Shown: positions 54,190 through 62,774, counted from the first letter of the stretch. The stretch is 64,000 nucleotides of DNA from Candidatus Dadabacteria bacterium (GCA_951812735.1 OX638332.1:1000732-1064731), one strand, 5' to 3'. The notes: generated by a model from the letters alone, not told the origin. Program-made: numbers and translations.

Positions 54190-54543
54190 CTGACCTCCTT
54201 CGAAACAAATTCGAATCCTGCTCCCTTAAAACCTCTCTTTGTTTAACTAACTCAGACATTGCTTAACAGACGTAACTCCTTCGGGACCTTGGGCTCACAC
54301 TAAAATGTGGGCAAGTAAAAGCAGACCGTAAACCACTTTCCGGGTTCAGGACGGCATTTGCGGAAAAAACTGGTTAAAACGCAGTCCTATGCTCTAAATA
54401 TGTTAATAAGGTCGGAAGAGTTTCTCAAATAGGAAAAAAGAAACGGTTCCTCCGTGGTTTGCAAAATGGGATGAAAGATTCAGAACTTGGTGATTTTCGG
54501 GGATACGGAGTTATGAGGAAAAAACGAGGAAGCCGTATCGGCT
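54190..54543. other. 354-base gap between kefB and trpG
   Basis: No gene, RNA or convincing promoter was found. The kefB-proximal end holds TTCGAA-ACAAA-TTCGAA (54199-54215), two self-palindromic hexamers over the ribosome-site region. Near the trpG stop is a long-loop inverted repeat (GATACGG...CCGTATC, about 54500-54540) that could end trpG transcripts. Confidence 0.4.
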
Positions 54544-55134
54544 TTATCCGTAGTAGTCGATAAAGTTTCTGAGAAGATCCTTTCCGCACTCTGTAAGGAT
54601 GGACTCGGGGTGGAACTGAACGCCCTCAACTGGAAGTTCTTTGTGCCTTATCCCCATGATTTCACCCTCCTCGGTCCAGGAGGAGATCTCGAACTCAGGC
54701 GGAAGGGATTCCTCTTCAACGAGAAGTGAGTGGTATCTTGTGGCTTCAAAAGGGCTGGGAAGATCTTTATAGATGGTTTTTCCGTCATGGATAATCGGGG
54801 AGGTTTTTCCGTGCAAAAGCCTCTCAGCCCGTACTATGTTTGCCCCGTAAGCGTAGCCAACCGCCTGGTGACCCAGACAGACGCCGAGAATGGGTTTTTT
54901 CCCGACATACCTTTTTATCATGTCAACAGAAAGCCCTGCTTCCTTGGGTGTGCAGGGCCCAGGGGAAACAACTATCATGTCGGGATCAAGTTTGTCCACA
55001 AAGTCAAAGTCAAAACAGTCGTTTCTTCTCACCTCAATCTGCTGACCGAGTTCCCCGAGGTAGTGAACCAAGTTATAGGTAAAAGAATCGTAATTATCAA
55101 TCATCAAAATCATTTTCTTTTTCCCTTCGGTCAT
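54544..55134 (-). CDS. trpG: Anthranilate synthase component II (glutamine amidotransferase)
   Basis: TrpG supplies ammonia from glutamine for anthranilate synthesis. The 196-residue chain has the class I amidotransferase triad: Cys in PILGVCLGHQAVGYAYG, and His/Glu in VQFHPESI. The first ATG shares its A with the TGA of trpE. The internal ATG at 55113, preceded by AAGGG, gives the more usual start MILMIDNYDSF and is the better choice for the mature N-terminus. No trpD follows. Confidence 0.95.
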   Translation of the reverse strand: MTEGKKKMILMIDNYDSFTYNLVHYLGELGQQIEVRRNDCFDFDFVDKLDPDMIVVSPGPCTPKEAGLSVDMIKRYVGKKPILGVCLGHQAVGYAYGANIVRAERLLHGKTSPIIHDGKTIYKDLPSPFEATRYHSLLVEEESLPPEFEISSWTEEGEIMGIRHKELPVEGVQFHPESILTECGKDLLRNFIDYYG

Positions 55135-56621
55135 CAGAGTCCGTCCTCGGCAAGTTCAACGGATTTCACCAAAGCCTTTACCTTGTTAACCGTTTCCTGA
55201 TATTCGGTTTCGGGATTCGAATCGGCCACTATGCCGGCTCCCGCCTGTATGTAGATTTTACCGTCTTTTATCACGAATGTTCTTATGGTTATGCAACTGT
55301 CCATGTTGCCCGAGAAGCTGAAGTAGCAAACGCAGCCTCCGTAGGCTCCCCTCGTGCCCGGCTCAGTCTCCTCGATTATCTCCATAGCCCTTACCTTTGG
55401 CGCCCCGGAAAGTGTGCCCGCGGGGAAAGTCGCCTTTATGACATCAAATGCGTCGGCCCCGTCAGCAAGCAGTGCGGTTACGTTGGAAACTATATGCATC
55501 ACGTGAGAATATCTCTCCACGATCATGAACTCGTCCACCTTGACCGAGCCAGTGTCGGAAACCCTTCCCAGATCGTTTCTCGCGAGGTCAACGAGCATTA
55601 TGTGTTCCGCCCTTTCCTTGGGATCTGCGATGAGTTCGGCCGCTAGACTATCGTCCTCTGAAACGGTTTTTCCTCTGGGTCTCGTCCCGGCTATCGGCCG
55701 GCTAGCAATTCTTTTCCCCTCGACCCTCACCATTACCTCGGGAGAGGATCCGGTGAGTATCTCATCTCCCATTCTCAGGAAAAACATGTAGGGGGAGGGA
55801 TTTAATATCCTAAGGGCCCTGTAGAGATCAAAGGGATCGACCCTGAGGTCCGTTTTCCATCTCTGGGATATGACCGCCTGTATTATGTCTCCCGATTTTA
55901 TGTAATCCTTGGTCTTGAGGACTGCGTCCTTGAATTCTGCGGGCTCAAAATTGGACTCAAGCTTGAATTCTTCCTCGGAAACGCCCCCAGAAACACCGTT
56001 CGTAATTGCCCCGTCAAGCGAGCTTTTAAGCTTGTTTTTAAGTTCGGCTATCTTCGCCAGAGATTTTTCGTATTCTTCCTTAGCATTCTCCACGTCGGGA
56101 ACATAGGCGTTTGAAATAATCTTTATCTTGCTCGTGACGTTATCGAAGGCCAAAACAGTATCTATTATCATGTAGATGGAGTCCCAGAGCCTAAGCTCGT
56201 CGGGAGAGGTGTCGGGAATATTCTCGATAAACCTGACCATGTCGTAACCGAAATAACCGACCGCTCCCCCGTGAAATCTCGGAAGTTCCTCCGAGGAAAC
56301 TGGCCTGTAGCACGAAAGCAGGTCCCGCAACGCCAAAATCGGGTCGCCTGTGAACGTTTCGGTTTCCCCGCCAGAGCGGACTATCTCGATGTTGCGGCCC
56401 TTAGAGCGGAACACCACCGAGGGTTCCGTGCCCAGAAAGCTGTAACGCGCCCACTTGTCTCCGCCCTCAACGCTTTCAAAAAGAAAGGAGTAATCGGGCG
56501 TGTCTATCTTCCTGAAAACCGAAACCGGGGTGTCGTAATCGGCCAGAACCTCTTCCCACACGGGTACAAGATTCCCGTGTTCGAGGCTCTCAAGAAATTG
56601 CTCATAGGAGGGAGAAATCAT
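55134..56621 (-). CDS. trpE: Anthranilate synthase component I
   Basis: TrpE makes anthranilate from chorismate with TrpG, the first step of tryptophan synthesis. The chain of 495 residues has the feedback-inhibition element FLFESVEGGDKWARYSFLG near the N-terminus and the active-site blocks GGAVGYFGYD, IAGTRPRGKT, PAGTLSGAPKVRAMEII and GAYGGCVCYFS. The ATG at 56621 lies eight bases after a TATCAT -10 box, with no ribosome site. A leaderless mRNA would exclude a transcribed attenuator. A longer frame from a TTG at 56657 would start inside the -35 box. Confidence 0.95.
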   Translation of the reverse strand: MISPSYEQFLESLEHGNLVPVWEEVLADYDTPVSVFRKIDTPDYSFLFESVEGGDKWARYSFLGTEPSVVFRSKGRNIEIVRSGGETETFTGDPILALRDLLSCYRPVSSEELPRFHGGAVGYFGYDMVRFIENIPDTSPDELRLWDSIYMIIDTVLAFDNVTSKIKIISNAYVPDVENAKEEYEKSLAKIAELKNKLKSSLDGAITNGVSGGVSEEEFKLESNFEPAEFKDAVLKTKDYIKSGDIIQAVISQRWKTDLRVDPFDLYRALRILNPSPYMFFLRMGDEILTGSSPEVMVRVEGKRIASRPIAGTRPRGKTVSEDDSLAAELIADPKERAEHIMLVDLARNDLGRVSDTGSVKVDEFMIVERYSHVMHIVSNVTALLADGADAFDVIKATFPAGTLSGAPKVRAMEIIEETEPGTRGAYGGCVCYFSFSGNMDSCITIRTFVIKDGKIYIQAGAGIVADSNPETEYQETVNKVKALVKSVELAEDGL

Positions 56622-56629
56622 GAGAGGAA

Positions 56630-56657
56630 ATGATAAGACCCGGAAAACTAAAGTCAA
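56630..56657 (-). promoter_or_regulatory. trpE promoter directly before the ATG
   Basis: On the minus strand TTGACT (56657-56652) and TATCAT (56635-56630) are separated by 16 bases. The ATG at 56621 follows the -10 box after eight bases, so transcription should begin at or very near the start codon. Confidence 0.7.
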
Positions 56658-56727
56658 GAAAGGTGCCTTTTATAAATCACTAGGGACATTATAATTAAGG
56701 GCTTAAAAATAACGGAGCGAGTTAACA

Positions 56728-58089
56728 TTGATTCTTGATAAAGCGATATTCAGAGAATACGACATTAGGGGCATAGCGGGAGAGAGCATCACCGAAGAGG
56801 TGGTCGAGAGGATAGGAAAAGCCTACGGAACCGTGATAGCCGAGGGAGGCGGAGCGGAAGTCTCCGTTGGATACGACTGCAGGAAATCCTCACCGGCATT
56901 TCGCGACGCGCTCTGTGAGGGAATAACCTCGACCGGCGTGGGTGTCGTCGACATAGGAATGGTCACTACTCCCATTGTTTATTTCTCCACCTTCACCTCG
57001 GGCGTTGACGGCGGGGTGATGGTGACCGCCAGTCATAATCCCTCTCAGTACAACGGGCTTAAAATGTGCGTCGGTCAGAATTCACTTTTCGGCGAAGGCA
57101 TACAGGGAATAAGAAAATCGGTCGAAAAAGGGAAATTCAGAACGGGGAAAGGCAAAAAAAGGCAGTTGGATATAATCGATCGGTACCTGGAATTTCTTGA
57201 GAATAATCTTCATATAGAACCGGGGATAAGGGTCGCGGCCGACGGCGGCAACGGAACCGCAGGGGTTGCCTGCCCGCAGATACTCAGAAGATTCAGTTGC
57301 GAAACTCACGAACTCTACATGGATCCCGACGGGGATTTTCCGAACCACCACCCGGACCCCACAGTTGAAGAAAACCTCTCTGACATAAAGAAAAAGGTGG
57401 TGGAGGCCGGCCTTGACGTGGGACTGGCGTTTGACGGGGACGCGGACAGGATAGGAATTGTCGATGAGCAGGGAAACTCAATGAGCGGAGACATGCTGCT
57501 CCTTGTCTATTCGCTTGATCTTCTCGAAACGAACCCTGGAGCTACCATAATAGGGGACGTCAAATGTTCGGGGAACCTTTTCTCCAAGATCCGGGAAGCC
57601 GGCGGAAATCCCATCATGTGGAAAACGGGCCATTCAGTGATCAAGGACAAGATGAAAAAGGAAAACGCCGAGCTCGGGGGGGAGATGAGCGGTCACATCT
57701 TCTTCAAAAACAGGTTTTTCGGATACGACGACGCTCTTTACGCAGGGCTTCGGTTTCTTGAAATCCTCTCAAAGACGGGGAAGAAAGCCTCGGAACTGCT
57801 GGTCGGGCTTCCCAATACCTTTGCGACTCCAGAGATAAGAATAGATTGTCCTGATGAAATTAAGTTTCAGGTTACAGAAGCGGTAAAGAAAAAGCTCGGG
57901 GAGCAAAATGAGGTGATTGACATAGACGGAGTCAGAGTCGAGTACCCGGACGGCTGGGGGCTTCTCCGGGCGTCTAACACGCAGCCAGCCCTAGTGCTTC
58001 GTTTTGAAGCTCAGACGGAGTCAAGGCTCGCGGAAATAAGGGAAACCGTGGAAAAAACCCTGAAAGAAACTATTGACGAGATATCCTGA
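56728..58089 (+). CDS. Phosphomannomutase/phosphoglucomutase
   Basis: A 453-residue alpha-D-phosphohexomutase. The phosphoserine loop is TASHNPSQYNGLKM, the metal loop AFDGDADRIG, the sugar loop GGEMSGHIFF, and the phosphate loop is RASNTQPALVLRFE. Phosphate moves between C1 and C6 of glucose or mannose; both substrates are common in this ManB/AlgC group. The start is TTG at 56728 with GGAG ten bases before it. It is divergent from trpE. Confidence 0.93.
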   Translation: MILDKAIFREYDIRGIAGESITEEVVERIGKAYGTVIAEGGGAEVSVGYDCRKSSPAFRDALCEGITSTGVGVVDIGMVTTPIVYFSTFTSGVDGGVMVTASHNPSQYNGLKMCVGQNSLFGEGIQGIRKSVEKGKFRTGKGKKRQLDIIDRYLEFLENNLHIEPGIRVAADGGNGTAGVACPQILRRFSCETHELYMDPDGDFPNHHPDPTVEENLSDIKKKVVEAGLDVGLAFDGDADRIGIVDEQGNSMSGDMLLLVYSLDLLETNPGATIIGDVKCSGNLFSKIREAGGNPIMWKTGHSVIKDKMKKENAELGGEMSGHIFFKNRFFGYDDALYAGLRFLEILSKTGKKASELLVGLPNTFATPEIRIDCPDEIKFQVTEAVKKKLGEQNEVIDIDGVRVEYPDGWGLLRASNTQPALVLRFEAQTESRLAEIRETVEKTLKETIDEIS

Positions 58090-58127
58090 GAAGCCAATTT
58101 AACCCCACACCGAAAAGCTACATTCTA

Positions 58128-58433
58128 TCAGGCAGGTTCGTAGCGTTGCACAGTGATCTCATTTGCGCGGGCCCGAATTTGCGAAGCATCATACCATGCC
58201 TGCATCCGCAATAGCATTTCCATTCCCACCCCGAAAGCTTTTTCAATGCGTAGAGCCATTTCCGGCGACAGGGAGGTTTTGCCGTTCAGCAGATCAGAAA
58301 GCGTTGCCCGGCGAACTCCCAGAATCTCAGCTGCTTTAGTCACGGTCAGGTCCAATTCTTCAACGATTTCCGTACGGACGAAGTCGCCCGGATGCGAAGG
58401 AGTCATGGTTACCTTGGTATTTTTAGCGGCCAT
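58128..58433 (-). CDS. higA: HigA-type antitoxin
   Basis: A 101-residue helix-turn-helix protein: HPGDFVRTEIVEELDLTVTKAAEILGVRRATLSDLLNGK, with the typical HigA start SHPGD (shown in part). It should neutralise HigB and repress the operon. Its ATG directly follows the TAA of higB (no gap), the toxin-first order that defines HigBA. Confidence 0.9.
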   Translation of the reverse strand: MAAKNTKVTMTPSHPGDFVRTEIVEELDLTVTKAAEILGVRRATLSDLLNGKTSLSPEMALRIEKAFGVGMEMLLRMQAWYDASQIRARANEITVQRYEPA

Positions 58434-58724
58434 TTAATGATAATCCTCCAAGTTCAAGCGGTAAATATAACCATCGTCTTCTTCAAACGTGATCCGCCAA
58501 TTGCCGGACACTGAAACGCTCCATTCACCTTGGCGACCACCTAAAAGCTGGTGAACACGCCACCTAGGTGGTGCATCAGCTATAAAACCGCCCATGTGGT
58601 CAGCCAGAATAAGTGCCGTCAAGATCTTGCGTACTCGATCCACCAAGTCATGTCCTATAAAGCGGGGATTGTCATCCTCGATCAACCGACGCAATCCCCT
58701 GTGGCGGACAGAACGAATGACCAT
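58434..58724 (-). CDS. higB: HigB-type toxin (RelE/ParE superfamily)
   Basis: A 96-residue protein with the family blocks RHRGLRRLIEDDNPRFI, GGRQGEWSVSVSGNWRITF and LNLEDYH. HigB toxins cut mRNA on the ribosome. The full length and C-terminal block suggest it is active. The -10 box TACACT lies eight bases before the ATG. The pair may stabilise this chromosomal stretch or be a relic of mobile DNA; its CGN-rich arginine codons differ from neighbours. Confidence 0.92.
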   Translation of the reverse strand: MVIRSVRHRGLRRLIEDDNPRFIGHDLVDRVRKILTALILADHMGGFIADAPPRWRVHQLLGGRQGEWSVSVSGNWRITFEEDDGYIYRLNLEDYH

Positions 58725-58732
58725 CTTTATTT

Positions 58733-58761
58733 AGTGTACGGTATCACAGTACGTTGCGCAA
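58733..58761 (-). promoter_or_regulatory. higBA promoter with a GTAC-flanked operator candidate
   Basis: On the minus strand TTGCGC (58761-58756) and TACACT (58738-58733) are spaced by 17 bases. The -10 box is eight bases from the higB ATG. The partial palindrome GTACGGTATCACAGTAC at 58736-58752 overlaps it, a typical antitoxin site. Confidence 0.6.
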
Positions 58762-58862
58762 GGAATTTTCGAGGGTGATCTATTTCCAACTACTCAAACA
58801 GACCCCTAGATCCTTGAAAGCGGAAAGATGTCAGTAATATAAAGAATAGGAAATTCCGTTGA

Positions 58863-59270
58863 TCAGGAATTCTCCCTCACCGGGATAAACTTGTAGGATC
58901 TGATATCCGTTCCGTCAGGCGCCTTCTTTATCACCCCGACCGTAACGGCCATCTCCTCACCAAACTCAAGAGAGTCGGGATCCTCAGTTTCAACCTGCGC
59001 CATGACTCTTACGCCTTCTGGGAAATCGACAAGAGCGAGAACATAGGGCACCTTGAATTCCGGCATGCTTCTTCTCACGACCGTAAAGGAATGCAGAACG
59101 CCGGTGGGACTTAGAAACTTCTCTTCCACATCATCCGTAAAACTCACAGGGTCCGCTAGGTATCTCGGAAAGGTCCAGTTGTCGGATTCCTCGCAGTAAC
59201 CCGCAATCAGCCTAACTCTGCCCTCATCGTCCGTTGTGAACAAATCTTGTCTGAAAATATCTTCGCTCAT
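58863..59270 (-). CDS. OB-fold acyl-CoA-associated protein (DUF35 family), degenerate zinc ribbon
   Basis: A 135-residue protein of the DUF35 type: an N-terminal rubredoxin-like ribbon followed by an OB-fold (about 50-130). Family members are partners of thiolases, HMG-CoA synthases or acyl-CoA ligases. Here the ribbon keeps one cysteine (GYCEESDNWTFPRYLADP) instead of four, so it cannot bind zinc in the usual way. A strong promoter is followed by an AAAC-N4-GTTT motif before the ribosome site. No thiolase gene is adjacent; the acyl-CoA ligases are 7-11 kb away. Confidence 0.82.
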   Translation of the reverse strand: MSEDIFRQDLFTTDDEGRVRLIAGYCEESDNWTFPRYLADPVSFTDDVEEKFLSPTGVLHSFTVVRRSMPEFKVPYVLALVDFPEGVRVMAQVETEDPDSLEFGEEMAVTVGVIKKAPDGTDIRSYKFIPVRENS

Positions 59271-59283
59271 GACACCCTCTCCT

Positions 59284-59297
59284 TAAACAATCGTTTA
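59284..59297. promoter_or_regulatory. Palindromic TetR-like operator before the DUF35-type gene
   Basis: TAAAC-AATC-GTTTA is a 5-4-5 inverted repeat. It lies just downstream of the expected transcription start, with the ribosome site AAGGAG partly overlapping its edge. The AAAC-N4-GTTT core matches the published pattern for the fatty-acid-sensing TetR regulator PsrA of Pseudomonas, but no such regulator is visible here. Confidence 0.6.
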
Positions 59298-59309
59298 GCG
59301 TGAAGGGGA

Positions 59310-59337
59310 ATTATATACAACTGAAACCAGTTTTCAA
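59310..59337 (-). promoter_or_regulatory. Promoter of the DUF35-type gene
   Basis: On the minus strand TTGAAA (59337-59332) and TATAAT (59315-59310) are spaced by 16 bases. A second short inverted repeat (AACTG-AAAC-CAGTT, 59319-59332) lies in the spacer. Confidence 0.75.
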
Positions 59338-59376
59338 TTCCCGCAAACCCCGCAACGGAGAAACCAGCACCCGGGT

Positions 59377-59405
59377 TTGTAAAAAAACGGATGAATTTGT
59401 AGAAT
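59377..59405 (+). promoter_or_regulatory. thiD promoter directly before the GTG
   Basis: TTGTAA (59377-59382) and TAGAAT (59400-59405) are spaced by 17 bases. The GTG at 59412 follows the -10 box after six bases, so the transcript should begin at the start codon. Confidence 0.7.
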
Positions 59406-59411
59406 CCTTAG

Positions 59412-60206
59412 GTGCCGGAAAAAATCCCAAGAGCGCTGACCGTCGCCGGGTCTGATTCAAGCGGAGGGGCTGGAATCCAGGCGGACCTGAAAACTTTTAC
59501 CGCACTCAGAGTATACGGTCTTTCCGTGCTCACCTCAGTTACCGCCCAGAACACATTGGAAGTAAGCGGCATGCATGACCTGCCGGAGCAGTTCGTGGGA
59601 CTCCAGATAGACGCCGTGATGAGCGACATAGGTTGCGACGCGGCTAAGCTCGGGATGCTTTCCAATGAAAAAATCGTCGAGACAGTAGCTGAAAAAATAG
59701 ATAAATACGCAATCGAAAAACTGGTTGTCGACCCCGTGATGCATTCAAAAGGCGGAACCACTCTTTTAAGAAACTCAACGGAGCTTCTAAAGGAAGAGAT
59801 TATCCCAAGGGCGCTCATAGTTACTCCGAACATAACCGAGGCGGAGATACTTAGCTCTGTAAGCATAAGCAACATAAGCGACATGAAGATCGCCGCTGAG
59901 AAAATTCACTCGCTTGGAGCGAAGAGCGTTCTCGTAAAAGGGGGGCATTTAGCGGGAACCCTCCCCGCAGTGGATATTTTTTTCGACGGGGAGACATTTG
60001 AAGAACTAGTTAGCGAGAGGATCGAAACGAAAAACACCCACGGGACTGGCTGCACTTTTTCGGCAGCCGTATGCGCTTTTTTGGCGAAGGGGATGTCTCT
60101 TTCAGTTTCCCTGGAAAATTCAAAAGCCTTCATAACAGAGGCGATAAGAAATTCTCTCGAAATAGGGAAGGGGCACGGGCCTCTTAATCACTTCGGGAAA
60201 ACCTGA
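59412..60206 (+). CDS. thiD: Hydroxymethylpyrimidine/phosphomethylpyrimidine kinase
   Basis: ThiD phosphorylates HMP and HMP-P for thiamine synthesis. The 264-residue ribokinase-fold chain has [20 protein letters not shown] (7-26) and the anion-hole and catalytic region [18 protein letters not shown] with the Asp-equivalent. Pro-Asn-Glu motif TPNITEAE is also intact. It starts with GTG and has no ribosome site; a good promoter ends six bases before it, so translation is probably leaderless. No TPP riboswitch was found. No other thi genes are adjacent. Confidence 0.95.
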   Translation: MPEKIPRALTVAGSDSSGGAGIQADLKTFTALRVYGLSVLTSVTAQNTLEVSGMHDLPEQFVGLQIDAVMSDIGCDAAKLGMLSNEKIVETVAEKIDKYAIEKLVVDPVMHSKGGTTLLRNSTELLKEEIIPRALIVTPNITEAEILSSVSISNISDMKIAAEKIHSLGAKSVLVKGGHLAGTLPAVDIFFDGETFEELVSERIETKNTHGTGCTFSAAVCAFLAKGMSLSVSLENSKAFITEAIRNSLEIGKGHGPLNHFGKT

Positions 60207-60242
60207 AACCCAAGGTTGACTGATTTTGACTTCTATGCATCG

Positions 60243-60827
60243 TTACAGTTTTCGCGCCTCTTTCCACAGATTCTCTTTACCCACTGACTGATACCATTTC
60301 TCAAATTCCAAACGGTACTTCTGGAAAAGTTCGGAGAGGTCCGATCGGGGATCCTGACTAAGCGAGTAAGCCATTCCTTCCTTGAACCAAACGGGGCTGC
60401 GCAACTGCTTTAAAACACCAAGCCGTTCTGCCTGTAAATGGTGAATCATCTCGTGACGAACGTAGTAGTTTTTCCACCCACGCGGACCAATAACAATACC
60501 GGACGTGCCTACGGTGCTTGCAGCCGCTTTGCTAAACCCAAAAGATTGAAAACAAGCCTGAGAAGCACAAAAAATGACTCGGGGTTTCTTTTCGAGGATT
60601 CCAACCGACGAATTTACAAATTCATAAGCTTCCTCATATAACACAATTGCTTCTTCGTAGCGCAACGCATTGTCAGTGCAAATATCCTCACCGATACATG
60701 AAACTCCATTTAATTCAGGGGCAATAACTCGCATTGGCTTGTAGAGCATCCAGGCAGCCACGGGAAAGCATAACAGGCCGATTAGCAGAAAACGTTTCAA
60801 CATATGAATCCCAAGATGTATAGCCAC
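60243..60827 (-). CDS. Predicted membrane-anchored zinc metallopeptidase (gluzincin-like)
   Basis: A 194-residue protein with an N-terminal membrane helix (about 10-28) and a lumenal or periplasmic domain. The zinc motif is RHEMIHHLQAE (HExxH at 125-129), and a likely third ligand is Glu150 in WFKEGMAYSLS, a gluzincin pattern. Four cysteines (44, 50, 87, 92) may form disulfides. The GTG start at 60827 has GAGG six bases upstream. I do not recognise the family. Its neighbour on the other strand is a membrane protein with different codon use. Confidence 0.75.
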   Translation of the reverse strand: MAIHLGIHMLKRFLLIGLLCFPVAAWMLYKPMRVIAPELNGVSCIGEDICTDNALRYEEAIVLYEEAYEFVNSSVGILEKKPRVIFCASQACFQSFGFSKAAASTVGTSGIVIGPRGWKNYYVRHEMIHHLQAERLGVLKQLRSPVWFKEGMAYSLSQDPRSDLSELFQKYRLEFEKWYQSVGKENLWKEARKL

Positions 60828-60951
60828 TGATTACCTCGGACTTTCCACAAAAAAGTAGAGTATAGAAATATTGTATATAATTTCCCTATCAAAAGTGCCC
60901 GTACGGAGTGCGACACGTTTGTCCGGGGCATAGGACGCTCCGAAGGGGACA

Positions 60952-61731
60952 ATGCAGCGAGCCGTAACGCCGGACTTTTTGCGAGGATCAGAACACATGC
61001 CCGAAAACCGAAGCGACCGAGCACACTCCAAACCCGAGGCACACCGGGTCCGACTGGGGATTTCGGCGGTGCTGTTCACGCTGCTGGTTATCGCAATTCT
61101 GACATTGGCGGGAATTGGCGCGCGTTACTGGACCCGCGGGGATTTCAACGTTATTCATGCCCTGTTGATTCTGTTCCTTTCGATTAACCTAGTGATCTGT
61201 TATTGGGAGGTGTGCCTGTTTCTCAGACGCACCTATATCGAGCGGCGCACCGAATACTGGCGCAAGCGCTGGCGGGAAACGGGCCGAAAACCGGCCACCG
61301 AATTCCTTACTACAAAGATTCCGTTGACGAGGGTGTTGTCGCCGACGGTATGGGCAGATGTCTGGGCTACGTACTCCCAGTTCGACGGTTCCTACGCAGA
61401 CCGGCGCACATATGGTTACAACGTGGATATTGCCAACGGCTTCGTGACCCCGGTCCCGACATTGATCCTCTACGCAACCTTCACCTTCGATATTTTGTCC
61501 GCCCTCGTCGCAGGCATCATCGGAGTGATACTGTTCTGGCAGCTGACGTACATAACCTCAGTTTATTGGGTCAGTTTCTTCTCGGCCAATCGACAAACCC
61601 GGATCAGCCGAGGGGATATGTACATCTACATCTGGGGGATGAATTCTCCATGGGTGCTTTTCGCGCTACTGGGACTCTACGTCTCGATTCGTCTGATCGT
61701 GAACGGCGACTACAGCGTTCTGGGTTATTGA
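60952..61731 (+). CDS. Membrane protein of unknown function, foreign-looking codon use
   Basis: A 259-residue protein with four or five hydrophobic segments (about 36-56, 67-90, 165-187, 190-210 and 229-250) and a basic loop between them with many RxxR pairs. No family is recognised. Arginine is written almost only as CGC/CGG/CGA, while folD next door uses AGA/AGG heavily. This suggests a different origin. The first ATG is used here; the ATG at 60997 (residue 16, with GAGG ten bases upstream) is a good alternative. Confidence 0.7.
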   Translation: MQRAVTPDFLRGSEHMPENRSDRAHSKPEAHRVRLGISAVLFTLLVIAILTLAGIGARYWTRGDFNVIHALLILFLSINLVICYWEVCLFLRRTYIERRTEYWRKRWRETGRKPATEFLTTKIPLTRVLSPTVWADVWATYSQFDGSYADRRTYGYNVDIANGFVTPVPTLILYATFTFDILSALVAGIIGVILFWQLTYITSVYWVSFFSANRQTRISRGDMYIYIWGMNSPWVLFALLGLYVSIRLIVNGDYSVLGY

Positions 61732-61903
61732 TAACGCTTCCCAAGGTTCGACTCTGACCGAGCCGGCTTCCCGCGGGGCGTTGCAAGGACTTCTCTGGCA
61801 GACACTATCTAGATAAATCCGGTCCAATGTGGATTAACCCGCCGGAGTCGATTATACTAACAATTTTCCAACCAGCCATCTTTCGAAAAAAAGGGAACTG
61901 AAC

Positions 61904-62761
61904 ATGTCTAAAATCATGGATGGCAAAAAAGTCTCTCAAGACATCAAGAAATGGATCATCCGAAGGACCAAGGAACTTAAAGACCGCACGGGAGTAGTGC
62001 CCGGTCTTGCTTCCATTCTGGTCGGCGACGATCCCGCGTCCGAAATATACGTGAGGAACAAGAGAAGGGCCTGCGGAAGATGTGAAATGTTTTCAGAAGA
62101 ATACAATCTTCCAGAGGAAACCTCACAAGAGGAGCTTCTTTCGCTGATCGAGCGCCTAAACCTAAATGAAAAGATTCACGGCATACTGGTACAGCTTCCC
62201 CTCCCGATCCATATGAATCCGGAAAAAGTGATAAGAAAGATGTCTCCTGACAAAGATGTCGACGGGTTTCATCCCGAGAACACCGGAAAACTGTTCCAAG
62301 AAAACCCTAGCGCCATCTCTTGCACCCCGTACGGAATAGAAAAACTTCTCGATTACTACGACATAGAGATATTCGGCAAGCACGTAGTGGTCGTGGGAAA
62401 AAGCAACATAGTTGGAAAACCCGCAGCGGCCTTGATGCTCAACAGGGACGCCACCGTCACCATAGCCCATATCGAAACTGAAAACCTGCCGTCCATAACC
62501 ACCATGGCGGACATACTGATAGTCGCAATAGGGGATCCGCAGTTCATAAAAAAGGAGATGATAAAGGACGGAGCCGTTTTAGTCGACGTTGGAATCAACA
62601 GGAGCGAGAGCGGAAAGATCGTCGGCGACATTGACTTTGAGGACGTAAAGGAAAAGGCCTCCTACATAACCCCCGTTCCCGGCGGGGTGGGACCGATGAC
62701 CATAACCATGCTTCTTTGGAACACGCTTGAGGCAGCGGAAAAATTCGCGCGGGCCAAGTAG
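61904..62761 (+). CDS. folD: Methylenetetrahydrofolate dehydrogenase/cyclohydrolase
   Basis: FolD interconverts methylene-, methenyl- and formyl-tetrahydrofolate. The 285-residue chain has ASEIYVRNKRRACGRC with the catalytic-lysine region, QLPLPIHMN, the cofactor loop VVVGKSNIVGKPAAALMLN and the C-terminal VPGGVGPMTITMLLWNTLEA. AGGGA precedes the ATG. It is converging with folK downstream (13 bases between stops), so two folate genes face each other. Confidence 0.96.
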   Translation: MSKIMDGKKVSQDIKKWIIRRTKELKDRTGVVPGLASILVGDDPASEIYVRNKRRACGRCEMFSEEYNLPEETSQEELLSLIERLNLNEKIHGILVQLPLPIHMNPEKVIRKMSPDKDVDGFHPENTGKLFQENPSAISCTPYGIEKLLDYYDIEIFGKHVVVVGKSNIVGKPAAALMLNRDATVTIAHIETENLPSITTMADILIVAIGDPQFIKKEMIKDGAVLVDVGINRSESGKIVGDIDFEDVKEKASYITPVPGGVGPMTITMLLWNTLEAAEKFARAK

Positions 62762-62774
62762 CCCCAAACCAGGG

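Noticed and set aside
54199..54225. tRNA-like TTCGAATCC string in the kefB upstream region
   Set aside because: No matching T-stem, acceptor or anticodon arm can be folded around it.
58128..61731. Prophage or integrated element carrying HigBA and the accessory pair
   Set aside because: No integrase, attachment repeats or transposase are seen, and thiD between them is an ordinary housekeeping gene.
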